A stretch of DNA of 21,116 nucleotides from CAXSBR01 sp964236495 (GCA_964236495.1 CAXSBR010000035.1:1-21116); one strand, 5' to 3'; counted from the stretch's first letter, positions 7,909 to 14,929 are shown. A program made the numbers and translations. Notes: generated from the letters alone by a model not told the origin.

Positions 7909-7985
7909 TTGCTGCTCGAACTTGCGGGCGACGGTGCCTGAACCGCAAGTTGGGGCAGCAAAGCACCGGGTTCAGCCTCAGGCAC
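7909..7985. repeat. Palindrome unit 5, best-preserved copy
   Basis: Arms 7909-7927 and 7943-7961 pair almost throughout. CTGAACC (7938-7944) can pair with GGTTCAG (7969-7975). An alternative 8 bp pairing is GTGCCTGA in the loop with TCAGGCAC downstream. Confidence 0.85.
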
Positions 7986-7992
7986 GACCGCC

Positions 7993-8047
7993 CTGCTGCT
8001 GGAACTTGCGGGCGAGAGCGCCCAGCTGCAAGTTGGCGCACCAACTT
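7993..8047. repeat. Palindrome unit 6, degenerate
   Basis: Arms 7993-8011 and 8026-8044, with several mismatches. The right arm also forms its own hairpin, AAGTTGG-CGCA-CCAACTT (8030-8047). No GGTTCAG tail. Confidence 0.65.
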
Positions 8048-8071
8048 CGAGCCGACGGTCCGGCACGCGAC

Positions 8072-8108
8072 GGTGCCCGGCCGCTGGCTTACGACGCGGC
8101 CGGGCACC
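8072..8108 (-). terminator. Strong hairpin terminator after the phosphodiesterase gene
   Basis: A perfect 12 bp stem, GGTGCCCGGCCG (8072-8083) with CGGCCGGGCACC (8097-8108), and a 13 nt loop lie 8 nt past the stop codon of the minus-strand gene. There is no T-tract on either side, as is common for actinobacterial intrinsic terminators. It could stop transcription from both convergent genes. Confidence 0.7.
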
Positions 8109-8116
8109 AACCGGCG

Positions 8117-9832
8117 TCAGCGCCGGGGCAGTACGTGCGTGTGTTCGATCCGCACGGCATGCAACGACCGCGGGTTCAGACCGAGCAGCGCGAGGATGGT
8201 CGGCGCGATCTGCGTCGTCTGCACCAGGCTCGAGTTGCTGGAATGGTGACGCACTCCCGAGCCTGACACCACCAGAGCGACGTGCAGATCGGCAGAAGAA
8301 TCGCCGCCGTGCTCAGCGATCTTCTTGACGCCGCCGGTGTACACGACGCCGCGCTGCGCGATGCCGATCAGGTCCGGTGCGTGGGTATCGCCGTTGGCCG
8401 CACGGACCAGCGTGTCAGCAGCCTTGCCGACGTAGACGCGAGTCAAGCCCGAGGCGGCCACAGAGGTGGAGTAGACGCCCTTGGCGTCGGTGATCCGGTT
8501 TGCCGGCGCGCTGTGGGTGAGCAGGTAGTGCTTGGCGAAGGCCAGCGCGGCCGGGCTGCGGTCCGAGAGCCACAGCAGCATTACGTCGTCGTCGACGGAG
8601 AAGGCCACCAACGGCGCTGCCGCCGGGTGCAGCGCCTTCCACCCTGCGTCGATGCCGTCGATGATCTTGCCGTCGTCGACGCGGCGCAGCGTGCTGGGAT
8701 CGATCGGGGCCTGCCCGTGCTTGGCGGACAGGATGATCGTCGTACGCGACTGCAAGTGGCGGGCGTGGATCGCCTTCTGCAGCGTCCCGACCTGGGTGTT
8801 GATGTAGTTCAGCGCCCTGCTCAGCAGCGGTCCAGGGGTGCCGTTGCTGTGGTAGCCGCCGGCCAAGCCGTCTGACAGCGGCAGCTTCTCCGCCGTCGAC
8901 ACCGTCTGGAAGTTCATGCCGAAGATCGCCGGCGTACCGACGTGGCGGGTCCCGGAGTGGTCCAGGCCGTTGATCTCGTTGACGACCGCGGCGACCTTCG
9001 TGCTGTCGTACTCCTGAGTGAGGGCGTTGTCGTTGGTCCAGTCGTCACCGGCCGCGTCGGCCACGCTGTTGATCTCGGGGGTGAACAGGTCCTGAACGCC
9101 TGTGCCCGACGGTCCATTGAGGATCTCGTAAGCAGGGTGCTTGTCCGACCACGCCGTGCGCAAGCCGGCCTTGCGAGCGACCTCGAAAACCGTATTCACC
9201 CGCAGGTACTGATGCGGGTACACCGGCAGGCAGGTAGCCGGGTTGACCGGTAGGGCCGCCGGGTTGAGTAGTGCCTGCGGGTTCGGCGTCATCTTCAGGA
9301 TCGCTGCGGTGATGGCAGCTGAGTCAGCCAACGTTTGCGCCTTTGTGTTGGTTGCCAGGTTCGCCAGCGCGGGGGCGGCGAGGTGCTGACCGGCGTCGAG
9401 CGTGATCGGATTCTGGGACCGGTCTGCTCCCTCTGTCCAGGCCACCTCGGTGCCCCGCGTGGCCGTGGAGCAGTCCACCGTTCCCGGTGGGAGTAGGGCG
9501 CGGTTGAAGGTGTCGTCGTAGTACACGCCGGTGGTTCCCGGGCCGCCACCGGTGAATTGCGCCACCATGCCGGGAAACGAGTCGGACGGAAAAGTAGTGC
9601 GGGCGTTGGTGTAATTCGTGCCGCGGGCTACAAGCCTGGCCAGCGCGGAGTGTGGGTGGGCAGCAACGTAGTACGCCAGGTCGCTCTCGTGCAGGCCGTC
9701 GACCGACAGCACCAGCACGTGGCGGGACAAGGCATGCCGGTGCGGCGCGGCGGATGCGGCGGGCACAGCGCCGGCCCCCAACAGTCCGACGCACAGTCCC
9801 GCTGCGGCCATACCGATTTTGCGACGATGCAT
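8117..9832 (-). CDS. Secreted alkaline-phosphatase-superfamily protein (type I phosphodiesterase/nucleotide pyrophosphatase-like)
   Basis: A 571-residue exported hydrolase. A Sec signal peptide is clear: MHRRKIG, then a hydrophobic run to about residue 24, then AASAAP as the probable cleavage zone. The mature part starts with VLVLSVDGLHESDL (metal Asp) and carries the Thr nucleophile in ARTTFPSDSFPG. It continues with a D-x6-H-like SDGLAGGYH segment, SAKHGQAPID, and the late metal His of AEHGG followed by HVALVVSG. The reaction is expected to be cleavage of a phosphodiester or phosphomonoester outside the cell. ATG 9832 is chosen for GAGGAGG about 6 nt upstream and because the signal peptide begins there; the open frame extends further up without reason. 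It is transcribed alone and ends in a strong hairpin. Confidence 0.88.
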   Translation of the reverse strand: MHRRKIGMAAAGLCVGLLGAGAVPAASAAPHRHALSRHVLVLSVDGLHESDLAYYVAAHPHSALARLVARGTNYTNARTTFPSDSFPGMVAQFTGGGPGTTGVYYDDTFNRALLPPGTVDCSTATRGTEVAWTEGADRSQNPITLDAGQHLAAPALANLATNTKAQTLADSAAITAAILKMTPNPQALLNPAALPVNPATCLPVYPHQYLRVNTVFEVARKAGLRTAWSDKHPAYEILNGPSGTGVQDLFTPEINSVADAAGDDWTNDNALTQEYDSTKVAAVVNEINGLDHSGTRHVGTPAIFGMNFQTVSTAEKLPLSDGLAGGYHSNGTPGPLLSRALNYINTQVGTLQKAIHARHLQSRTTIILSAKHGQAPIDPSTLRRVDDGKIIDGIDAGWKALHPAAAPLVAFSVDDDVMLLWLSDRSPAALAFAKHYLLTHSAPANRITDAKGVYSTSVAASGLTRVYVGKAADTLVRAANGDTHAPDLIGIAQRGVVYTGGVKKIAEHGGDSSADLHVALVVSGSGVRHHSSNSSLVQTTQIAPTILALLGLNPRSLHAVRIEHTHVLPRR

Positions 9833-10125
9833 GGATCCTCCTCGACGGGCCGACCACATTGATCGGCCTCGAGGTTCTTTCCTAGCCCCCTGCCGGCCAA
9901 CATCGCGCCTGTTGGTGGCCGAACGGAACATGAACACTGCGGAGACGACGGATGTTCAGGTCGTCCTGTCAACGCCGGTAAGTGCTCGCTGCATCTCACG
10001 CACACGCCGCGCGATGTGTCTTTGGACTGCCGCGCGAGGCCCTAGGCCGACGTGCTGCAGTCTGACGCGTCCGGATCGGCAGTGACGCCGCCGGCGGGAC
10101 CTGCATGCCGCGACGCTTACGGGGC
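9833..10125. other. Upstream region of the secreted phosphodiesterase gene
   Basis: This 293 bp stretch contains no supported gene. It should contain the promoter of the leftward phosphodiesterase gene. The clearest element is a dyad, CCAACA (9897-9902) and TGTTGG (9910-9915), flanked by GGCC on both sides and about 65-83 bp before the start codon; it could bind a regulator. No convincing -10/-35 pair is visible. Confidence 0.5.
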
Positions 10126-10557
10126 TCAGCCGACTTGAGCCCGGACCGCCTCGGCACGGACGTCGCGATGACCAGCGTGGACGTCGGCCAGTTCGGTGTC
10201 GCTGGCCTCTTCCAACCCGATCAGGGCGTTGTTGGCGCGCGGGATCGCGCGCAGCAGCTCGTCGAGTTTGCGTTGGGTCACCAACTGCTCCCGGGCCTGG
10301 GTGTGCTGGATGACGAACACCAACGCCACCGTCACCGCGGCGACCACCGTCTGAAATATCGATTCCAGCCGGGCCGGGAAGCCCAGCGCCACGCTGAGCA
10401 GCACCCACACCAGGTCAGCGCCCAGCAGCGTCCACGCCACCGCCGGCCGGGAACTGAGCTGATCGATAACGTGCAGCAGGCGACTCCCAGGTTCGGTGAT
10501 CGGGTCCAGGCCGGGTCTGCGGCGTGTGCGTGTCATTCCTCCAGTGTCCGTGCCCAT
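10126..10557 (-). CDS. Low-affinity iron permease family membrane protein
   Basis: A 143-residue protein of the low-affinity iron permease family (Pfam Iron_permease type), whose members are thought to move Fe2+ or other divalent metals across the membrane. Two hydrophobic helices are visible: AVAWTLLGADLVWVLLSVAL (about 39-58) and IFQTVVAAVTVALVFVIQ (about 67-84). The second is followed by the family's HTQ-R motif (FVIQHTQAREQ) and a KLDELLRA..ANNALIGLEE helix. Two starts are possible. ATG 10557 has no clear ribosome site; ATG 10536 is preceded by GGAGGA, but this touches the codon and is too close to be ideal. Function in metal uptake is family-level inference. Transcription diverges from the small acidic gene. 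Confidence 0.8.
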   Translation of the reverse strand: MGTDTGGMTRTRRRPGLDPITEPGSRLLHVIDQLSSRPAVAWTLLGADLVWVLLSVALGFPARLESIFQTVVAAVTVALVFVIQHTQAREQLVTQRKLDELLRAIPRANNALIGLEEASDTELADVHAGHRDVRAEAVRAQVG

Positions 10558-10615
10558 CGCAACGGCGCAGGCCAGTCCCGGCAGGAGGCCCGCAGCAGCG
10601 CCTGACTAGCCTGAC

Positions 10616-10630
10616 TCCAGGGTCCCTGGA
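10616..10630. promoter_or_regulatory. Perfect 15 bp palindrome in a divergent gap
   Basis: TCCAGGGTCCCTGGA is symmetric about its central T. It sits about 40 bp before the small acidic gene and about 60-80 bp from the divergent iron permease start. Operator function is a guess from position and symmetry. Confidence 0.35.
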
Positions 10631-10656
10631 AGCACGATGATGTAAGGATGACTGTC

Positions 10657-10884
10657 ATGACAACCCAGTCCGCCCCCGGTGAGGACGCAGACTCCTACAC
10701 CGACGCCATGCTCGCCGGTGCCGAGGTGGAACAGCCCAGCACCGAGGGCAACGACGTCGTCCATCATCCGCGAACCATCCCGGCAGCGCCTACCCTGCCC
10801 GACCGGCGGCCAGATCGCAGCCTGCTCACCACCGACGACGAAGCCCAGGTCGACGAGTCCGTCGTCAACCCCGAGAACTCCTGA
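10657..10884 (+). CDS. Small acidic hypothetical protein
   Basis: A 75-residue protein (MTTQSAPGEDADS...) that I do not recognise. It is rich in Asp, Glu, Pro and Ser, has no cysteine, no membrane segment and no signal peptide, and looks largely disordered. ATG 10657 is preferred because AAGGA (10644-10648) sits 8 nt before it; an in-frame ATG at 10648 overlaps that ribosome site. The good ribosome site and isolated position support a real gene, while the short length and lack of homology that I can name keep confidence moderate. Confidence 0.55.
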   Translation: MTTQSAPGEDADSYTDAMLAGAEVEQPSTEGNDVVHHPRTIPAAPTLPDRRPDRSLLTTDDEAQVDESVVNPENS

Positions 10885-10935
10885 CCGCAGGCGTAGCCGG
10901 CTGCTTCTGCGGCCGGAGCGTCGTCGTTGCCGACG
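10885..10935. terminator. Possible bidirectional hairpin pair between convergent genes
   Basis: Right after the small gene's stop come CCGCAG (10885-10890) with CTGCGG (10907-10912), and CGTCG (10919-10923) with CGACG (10931-10935). Stems are short and no T-tract follows. They lie between the convergent ends of the small gene and the dioxygenase gene. Confidence 0.35.
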
Positions 10936-10961
10936 TGGCTGACTCGAGCCCATCCAAGTCA

Positions 10962-11891
10962 TCACCTCACCGCGAATGTCGTTCCGATGCCCATGCCGGT
11001 GATCCATTCCGGCACCGGTTCATAACTCGTCCATACCAGCGGACGGCCAGTGGCGGCCATGCCGACCAGCCAGTTACGCAGCTCGTGACCCCCGGAACCC
11101 GCTACCTGCTCGAGCCCAGCATGTCCCAGCCCGACCACCGCGTCGAGGTCACCGGCGCGCAGCTGGTCGAGGAACCACGCGTCCCAGGTGGCATTGACGC
11201 GCGTGTCGGGATTACCCCCCATGGAGCGCACCCGGGGCTCGCGGACGGCGGCGAAGCCACGCGTGTCGGCCCGGCCATGGATCAGAGGCTCCCGCCGTTC
11301 GGGCGGCAGTTCGCGCGGGTCGTTGGAAGGCAGCCAGTGCGACAGCCCACCGCTGGCGACGACGAGCACCCGGGCCGGTTCGGGCGACGTGCGTACCGCG
11401 CGCCCGAGGGCGGCACCGAGTTCGACGCAGCGGGTCAACGACGGCAGCGGCGGCGCCGCGGTGTTGACCACGAGGGGCACCAACGGAATCGGCTGGCCGG
11501 CGGTGATCATGTCCCAGCTCTGCACGATGCCGTGGTCGACGGTGAGCGAGTAGGACAGCGCCAGATCGAACCCGTCGTCGGCCAATCGGTCGCGCACCGC
11601 CCAGGCCAGCTCGGAGGCGACCGGCAGCGGACCGGCCAGGCTGTCGAAGTCGCCGAAGCCCTGCGCCGCCTCCACCCCGATCGCGAACGGCGGCATCACG
11701 TCGTAGAAGCTGCCGTGAAAATGGTCCGGTCCGATGACGATGACGGCGTCAGGAGCCAGCTCGCGCACCGCGACCGCGACTCGGGCGGCGTCGGCGAGGA
11801 ATCGGGCTCCGGGGGCGGTCGCACTGTCCGGCGGTGACATCGTCGCGAACGGTGCGTGCGACATCCCGACGAAGCCGACGATCTCGCTCAC
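10962..11891 (-). CDS. MhpB-like class III extradiol ring-cleavage dioxygenase
   Basis: A 309-residue protein matching 2,3-dihydroxyphenylpropionate 1,2-dioxygenase (MhpB of E. coli, 314 residues) in length and motif order. MSHAP (His12), GPDHFHGSFYDVMPPF, TVDHG and ASGGLSHW cover the catalytic and iron-binding His positions of that family, and the C-terminal PEWITGMG block is also typical. It should open a catechol ring next to a hydroxyl (meta cleavage) using Fe2+ and O2. The start is GTG 11891, overlapping the hydrolase stop as GTGA; the long upstream frame is ignored. It is the last gene of the leftward IclR-cluster operon. A vinylogous substituted catechol is probable; the side chain is unknown. 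Confidence 0.88.
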   Translation of the reverse strand: MSEIVGFVGMSHAPFATMSPPDSATAPGARFLADAARVAVAVRELAPDAVIVIGPDHFHGSFYDVMPPFAIGVEAAQGFGDFDSLAGPLPVASELAWAVRDRLADDGFDLALSYSLTVDHGIVQSWDMITAGQPIPLVPLVVNTAAPPLPSLTRCVELGAALGRAVRTSPEPARVLVVASGGLSHWLPSNDPRELPPERREPLIHGRADTRGFAAVREPRVRSMGGNPDTRVNATWDAWFLDQLRAGDLDAVVGLGHAGLEQVAGSGGHELRNWLVGMAATGRPLVWTSYEPVPEWITGMGIGTTFAVR

Positions 11892-12772
11892 GCTGGATCC
11901 TTGCCCAGCAGCAGCCAGTCCACGTGCGCCTGCAGGTAGGCCGCGCGCTTCTCCCACTGCGGCCAGTGCCCTGCATCGGTGATCACGAACAGCCGGGAGT
12001 CGGGCAGCCAGTCCAACAGCAGATCGGCCTCGTCCAAACCGCCGGTCGGGTCGTGGTCGGTCCACAGCAGCAACGTCGGAGCGGTGATCGTACCGACCCA
12101 GGACGGGTTCCAGGCGAAGTCGCGGCGTATCTGCGGGTCTTGCAGAACGAGGATGTTCTCCACCGCCCGGTCGAAGCCGGGGCGGGTGTACACCGCCCGG
12201 CGCAGGTTGACCAGCTCGTCGGTGACCATCTCCTTGTGGTGGAACAGGAACTCGACCCTGGTGCGCACGGTGGCGTCGTCGGGGTTGCGTACGGCGGCCA
12301 GGGTGGAGTCGCGCATGCGCGTCATCACCTCGGGTTTGTTGGCGATGTTGCCCGGGGTGTTGAGCACCAGCCGGTCGACCCGCTGTGGGTAGTACGCCGC
12401 GGTCCAGGCAGCCACCCAGCCGCCCAGCGATTCTCCCGACAGGTGCGCCCGTTCGATGCCCAGTGCATCCATCAGGCCGACCAGGTGATCGGCGAGCACG
12501 TCGGTGGTGTAGGGCTTGTCGGGCAAGTCCGACCAGCCGTGACCGACCATGTCGTAGGCGGTCACCCGGAAGTGGGCCGCCAGCCCCGCGATGTTGCGGG
12601 CGTAGGCCTCGAGATGTCCGCCGGTGCCGTGCAGCAGGATCAGATCAGGGCCAGAACCCGCCTGCAGCACGCGAGTGCGTACGCCGGCCACGTCGACGTG
12701 GAACACGCTGTGGTCGACGTCGGCCAGTTCGCCCCAGATGCTGATGTGCTCGGGCAGCTGTCCCGCCGTCAC
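11888..12772 (-). CDS. MhpC-like alpha/beta hydrolase (meta-cleavage product C-C hydrolase)
   Basis: A 294-residue alpha/beta-hydrolase. The triad is visible: Ser115 in SGESLGG, Asp241 in WTDHDP and His269 in AGHWPQWE. The oxyanion-hole loop is HGTGGH (48-53). Together with the neighbouring MhpB-like dioxygenase, this points to hydrolysis of a vinylogous 1,5-diketone made by ring cleavage, releasing a carboxylic acid and a hydroxydienoate. GTG 12772 is chosen because it overlaps the cupin stop (GTGA) and gives VTAGQLPEH close to the family N-terminus; a further ATG upstream would run through the cupin gene. The stop overlaps the dioxygenase start by 4 bp. Esterase function for a monooxygenase product is an alternative. 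Confidence 0.85.
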   Translation of the reverse strand: MTAGQLPEHISIWGELADVDHSVFHVDVAGVRTRVLQAGSGPDLILLHGTGGHLEAYARNIAGLAAHFRVTAYDMVGHGWSDLPDKPYTTDVLADHLVGLMDALGIERAHLSGESLGGWVAAWTAAYYPQRVDRLVLNTPGNIANKPEVMTRMRDSTLAAVRNPDDATVRTRVEFLFHHKEMVTDELVNLRRAVYTRPGFDRAVENILVLQDPQIRRDFAWNPSWVGTITAPTLLLWTDHDPTGGLDEADLLLDWLPDSRLFVITDAGHWPQWEKRAAYLQAHVDWLLLGKDPA

Positions 12773-13305
12773 GCTCCGGCCTCCCCCAGCGCGCGGGCCT
12801 GTTCCATCGAGGCCAGACCGGCGCTCTGTCGCCGGCCCACACCGAGTACGGCCAGCAGCCGCGAGTTCTCGATGGTGAGGAACTCCACGGCGCGCTCGGC
12901 GTCGTCGTTCCAGTGCCGATGCCACGTCCAGGGCGGGGTGTAGACGTAGTCGCCGTCGGCCCAGCTGACGGTGTCGTCCTCGATCTCGCTGTGGCCGCGC
13001 CCAGAGATGACGTAGTGCACGGTCTCGTGATCGTGACGTTGCATGTCGGTGCTCAGACCGGCGGGAATGGTCTGGCGAAACAGCTCGAAGGTGGTGGTGG
13101 GCAGCCGACCGGCGATGGCCAGGCGGGACGGGTTGTGCACCTGCCCGGCCGGCAGCACCTCCAGCTCCTCGGCGTGCACCACCAGAGGCTGGGCTCGGAC
13201 CGGACGGCCGTGACCGCTGATTCCGCCGAGGAACTCGGCCATCGAGAAGCTCTCCCCCGATGCCGTCGGTGCGCCCAGCGTGCCAGGAGTCGGTTGCTCG
13301 CTCAT
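12769..13305 (-). CDS. Cupin-domain protein, gentisate-dioxygenase-like
   Basis: A 178-residue single-cupin protein. Metal-binding residues are probably His91, His93 and His97 in RHDHETVHYV, and His129/His131 in TPPWTWHRHWN. The block GDYVYTPPWTWHRHWN is very like the second cupin motif of gentisate and hydroxynaphthoate 1,2-dioxygenases, though those enzymes have two cupin halves and about 340 residues. It may be a ring-cleaving or quercetinase-type dioxygenase, or an isomerase; sequence cannot decide. The first motif lacks the usual Glu after HxH, as in the three-His cupins. It starts at ATG 13305, sharing one base with the SDR stop (TGATG), and its own stop overlaps the hydrolase start. 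Confidence 0.82.
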   Translation of the reverse strand: MSEQPTPGTLGAPTASGESFSMAEFLGGISGHGRPVRAQPLVVHAEELEVLPAGQVHNPSRLAIAGRLPTTTFELFRQTIPAGLSTDMQRHDHETVHYVISGRGHSEIEDDTVSWADGDYVYTPPWTWHRHWNDDAERAVEFLTIENSRLLAVLGVGRRQSAGLASMEQARALGEAGA

Positions 13306-14081
13306 CAGATCGTCTCCGTCCGTCCGCCGTCGACCGTGAGCACGGTCCCGTTCACATAACCCGCATCGTCGGAGGCGAGGAAGGCGATGGCCGCGGCGAT
13401 CTCGTCGGCGGTACCCGGCCGTCCGGCCGGGATCTCGGCGGCGTCGCGGGCCCCGGCTGCGGCGACGTCCTTACCCATCTGCGCGGCGCGGGCGGCGAGG
13501 ATCTCGCGCCGGCGGGCGGTGTCGGTGGCGCCCGGGGCGACACAGTTCACCGTCACGCCGCGATCGGCGTACTCGCGTGAGAGCAGCTTGGCCGCGCTCG
13601 TCGTTGCCGAACGCAGCACCACCGACGCCGCCAGTCCGGGCTGCGGCTGACGCACCGCAGTCGACGTCACGAACACCACGCGCCCGAAGTCACGGTCGGC
13701 CATCGAGGGCAGTACGGCACCGGCCAGCCGCAGCGGCCCGAGCACGAGCAGGTCGAACGCCGAACGCCACTGCGCGTCGCCGACGTCGAGGACCGACCCC
13801 GGCGCGGGACCGCCGGCGTTGAGGACGAGTACGTCGAGTGCGCCGGCGAGCCGCTCGACGCCGGCGATCAATTCGGGTACTGCGCCCGGATCGCTCTGAT
13901 CGTGAACCATGCAGTCGACGTCACCGCCGGTCTGCGCGGATATCTCTTGCGCCGCTGCCAGCAGGCTCGAATGCGTGCGCCCGGTGATGACGACTCGATA
14001 GCCGGTCGCGGCCAGGCGCGTCGCCGTGGCCCGTCCGATGCCCGAGGAGCCACCCCCGACCAGTGCCGTGCGTCCTGCCAT
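13305..14081 (-). CDS. Atypical SDR family oxidoreductase lacking the catalytic Tyr
   Basis: A 258-residue short-chain dehydrogenase with a normal cofactor motif GGGSSGIG, and NAGGPAPG. The position of the catalytic YxxxK reads TSAAK, so the Lys is kept but the Tyr is replaced by Thr. The segment VTSTAVRQPQPGLAAS matches an SDR subgroup that has the NAGGP(P/A)PG signature and no active-site Tyr. It is the first gene of the leftward operon; AGGAG lies about 9 nt before ATG 14081. The start is only 41 bp from the divergent iclR start, so the promoter must overlap coding sequence. Substrate unknown; reduction by another mechanism or a non-redox role is possible. Confidence 0.88.
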   Translation of the reverse strand: MAGRTALVGGGSSGIGRATATRLAATGYRVVITGRTHSSLLAAAQEISAQTGGDVDCMVHDQSDPGAVPELIAGVERLAGALDVLVLNAGGPAPGSVLDVGDAQWRSAFDLLVLGPLRLAGAVLPSMADRDFGRVVFVTSTAVRQPQPGLAASVVLRSATTSAAKLLSREYADRGVTVNCVAPGATDTARRREILAARAAQMGKDVAAAGARDAAEIPAGRPGTADEIAAAIAFLASDDAGYVNGTVLTVDGGRTETI

Positions 14082-14122
14082 ACCGGTTGTCTCCTAGTCC
14101 GACGTCGAAGGTAGGGCCTATC

Positions 14123-14917
14123 GTGGCCCGCGTGACCGAGGTTGAGCAACGGCGCAGTCCCACTGCACGGGACGGTGCTTCACCGAACGGCGGTCTGGAT
14201 CGCGCCGCAGCGCTGTTGGACGCATTCGACGAATCCCATCGCGAGCTCACGCTGGGCGCTCTGGTGCGCCGCTGCGGGCTGCCCCGCTCGACGGTGCACC
14301 GCACCGCCCAGCGGATGACGCATCTGGGCTGGCTCGACAAGCCGGCCGACTCCTACCGCATCGGTACGCGCATCTTCGAGATCTCGGGCCTGGTGCCGAT
14401 CCGCCATGAGCTGCGCGAGGCGGCGCTGCCGTTCCTACAAGATCTCTACGCCGCCACCATGACCACGGTGCAGCTGGGCACTCTCGACGGCACCCAGGTG
14501 CTCATCGTCGACAAGATCACCGGGCACCGGGCGATGCCGATGCTGTCCCAGGTCGGCTCGCGCATACCGGCGCACTGTTCCTCGTTGGGCCGGGCCATCC
14601 TGGCGTTCTCCTCCGCTGAGGCCGTAGACGCGGTGATCGCAGCGGGCCTGCAGCCGCGAACGCCGCGCACGATGACCTCGCCGGTAGGGCTGCGTCGGGA
14701 GCTCGCGGCGGTTCCCGACCGCGGCTGGGCCGTCGAACGCGAGGAAGGCAACATCGGGGTGGCCTGCCTGGCCGCGCCACTGTTCGACCAGGACGGCGCG
14801 GTTGCGGCGGCCATCTCGGTGACCGGACCGACCAGCGTGGTGCGGCCCGACCGGATGGGTCCGGCTGTTCGCCTGGCCGCAGCAGCCGCGTCGCGGTCGT
14901 ACTCACGTCGACGCTGA
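14123..14917 (+). CDS. IclR family transcriptional regulator
   Basis: A 264-residue IclR regulator: N-terminal winged helix (LDRAAALLDAFDE, LGALVRRCGLPRSTVHRTAQRM, GWLDK..SYRIGTRIFEISG) followed by the effector domain with HCSSLGRAILAF and the late GVACLAAPLFDQDG segment. GTG 14123 is chosen because AAGGTAGGG ends 6 nt upstream; GTG 14132 is possible but spaced less well, and the longer ATG frame runs inside the divergent SDR gene. It lies between two gene sets, SDR-cupin-hydrolase-dioxygenase to the left and monooxygenase-cupin-SnoaL to the right, and is the likely aromatic-sensing regulator of both. IclR family members commonly control such catabolic operons. Confidence 0.92.
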   Translation: MARVTEVEQRRSPTARDGASPNGGLDRAAALLDAFDESHRELTLGALVRRCGLPRSTVHRTAQRMTHLGWLDKPADSYRIGTRIFEISGLVPIRHELREAALPFLQDLYAATMTTVQLGTLDGTQVLIVDKITGHRAMPMLSQVGSRIPAHCSSLGRAILAFSSAEAVDAVIAAGLQPRTPRTMTSPVGLRRELAAVPDRGWAVEREEGNIGVACLAAPLFDQDGAVAAAISVTGPTSVVRPDRMGPAVRLAAAAASRSYSRRR

Positions 14918-14929
14918 ACCGCAATTACT

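Larger units (their letters stand above)
7570..8047. repeat. Six-copy array of large imperfect palindromes (BIME/REP-like)
   Basis: Six units recur with TGCTGC anchors at 7571, 7655, 7735, 7818, 7910 and 7994 (spacing 84, 80, 83, 92, 84). Each has a left arm close to TTGCTGCTCGAACTTGCGG, a loop of about 14-17 nt, and a right arm close to CCGCAAGTTGGGGCAGCAA. Units 1, 3, 4 and 5 carry a further tail near GCACCGGGTTCAGCCTC. Units 2 and 4 share one type of spacer (GGGCGACG/GGCCGACA plus CGCG); units 1, 3, 5 and 6 share GCACGACCG, so the array looks partly dimeric. No transposase or Cas gene is adjacent. I do not recognise it as a named element. Confidence 0.9.
7531..8071. other. Gene-free convergent region holding the palindrome array
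   Basis: About 540 bp between the DUF885 stop and the terminator of the phosphodiesterase gene hold no believable gene. Open frames here are by-products of repeats without stop codons, and their peptides are low-complexity reiterations. The content is the six-unit palindromic array described separately. A short spacer containing GCACGACCG precedes units 1, 3, 5 and 6. Confidence 0.8.

Noticed and set aside
7570..8047. CRISPR-like array
   Set aside because: Units are internally inverted, diverged and separated by non-unique spacers that themselves repeat; no cas gene is near.
7440..8066. A 208-codon minus-strand reading frame across the palindromic array with repeated peptide segments
   Set aside because: It is antisense to the DUF885 3' end and exists because the repeats lack stop codons in that frame; no ribosome site, no family similarity, low-complexity product.
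7707..8249. A 180-codon plus-strand frame through the array into the phosphodiesterase gene
   Set aside because: Antisense to a well-supported gene at its 3' half and made of repeat sequence at its 5' half.
9966..9978. CTGTCAACGCCGG, identical to 21062-21074 at the insertion-sequence junction
   Set aside because: A 13 bp match is expected by chance in a window this size with high GC, and the flanks (TAAGTGC against CCGAAAA) do not match IS ends.
10105..10605. A 166-codon plus-strand frame
   Set aside because: Antisense to the iron permease-like gene, which has clear membrane helices and family motifs.
10935..11837. A 300-codon plus-strand frame
   Set aside because: Antisense to the MhpB-like dioxygenase; no motif or ribosome-site support.
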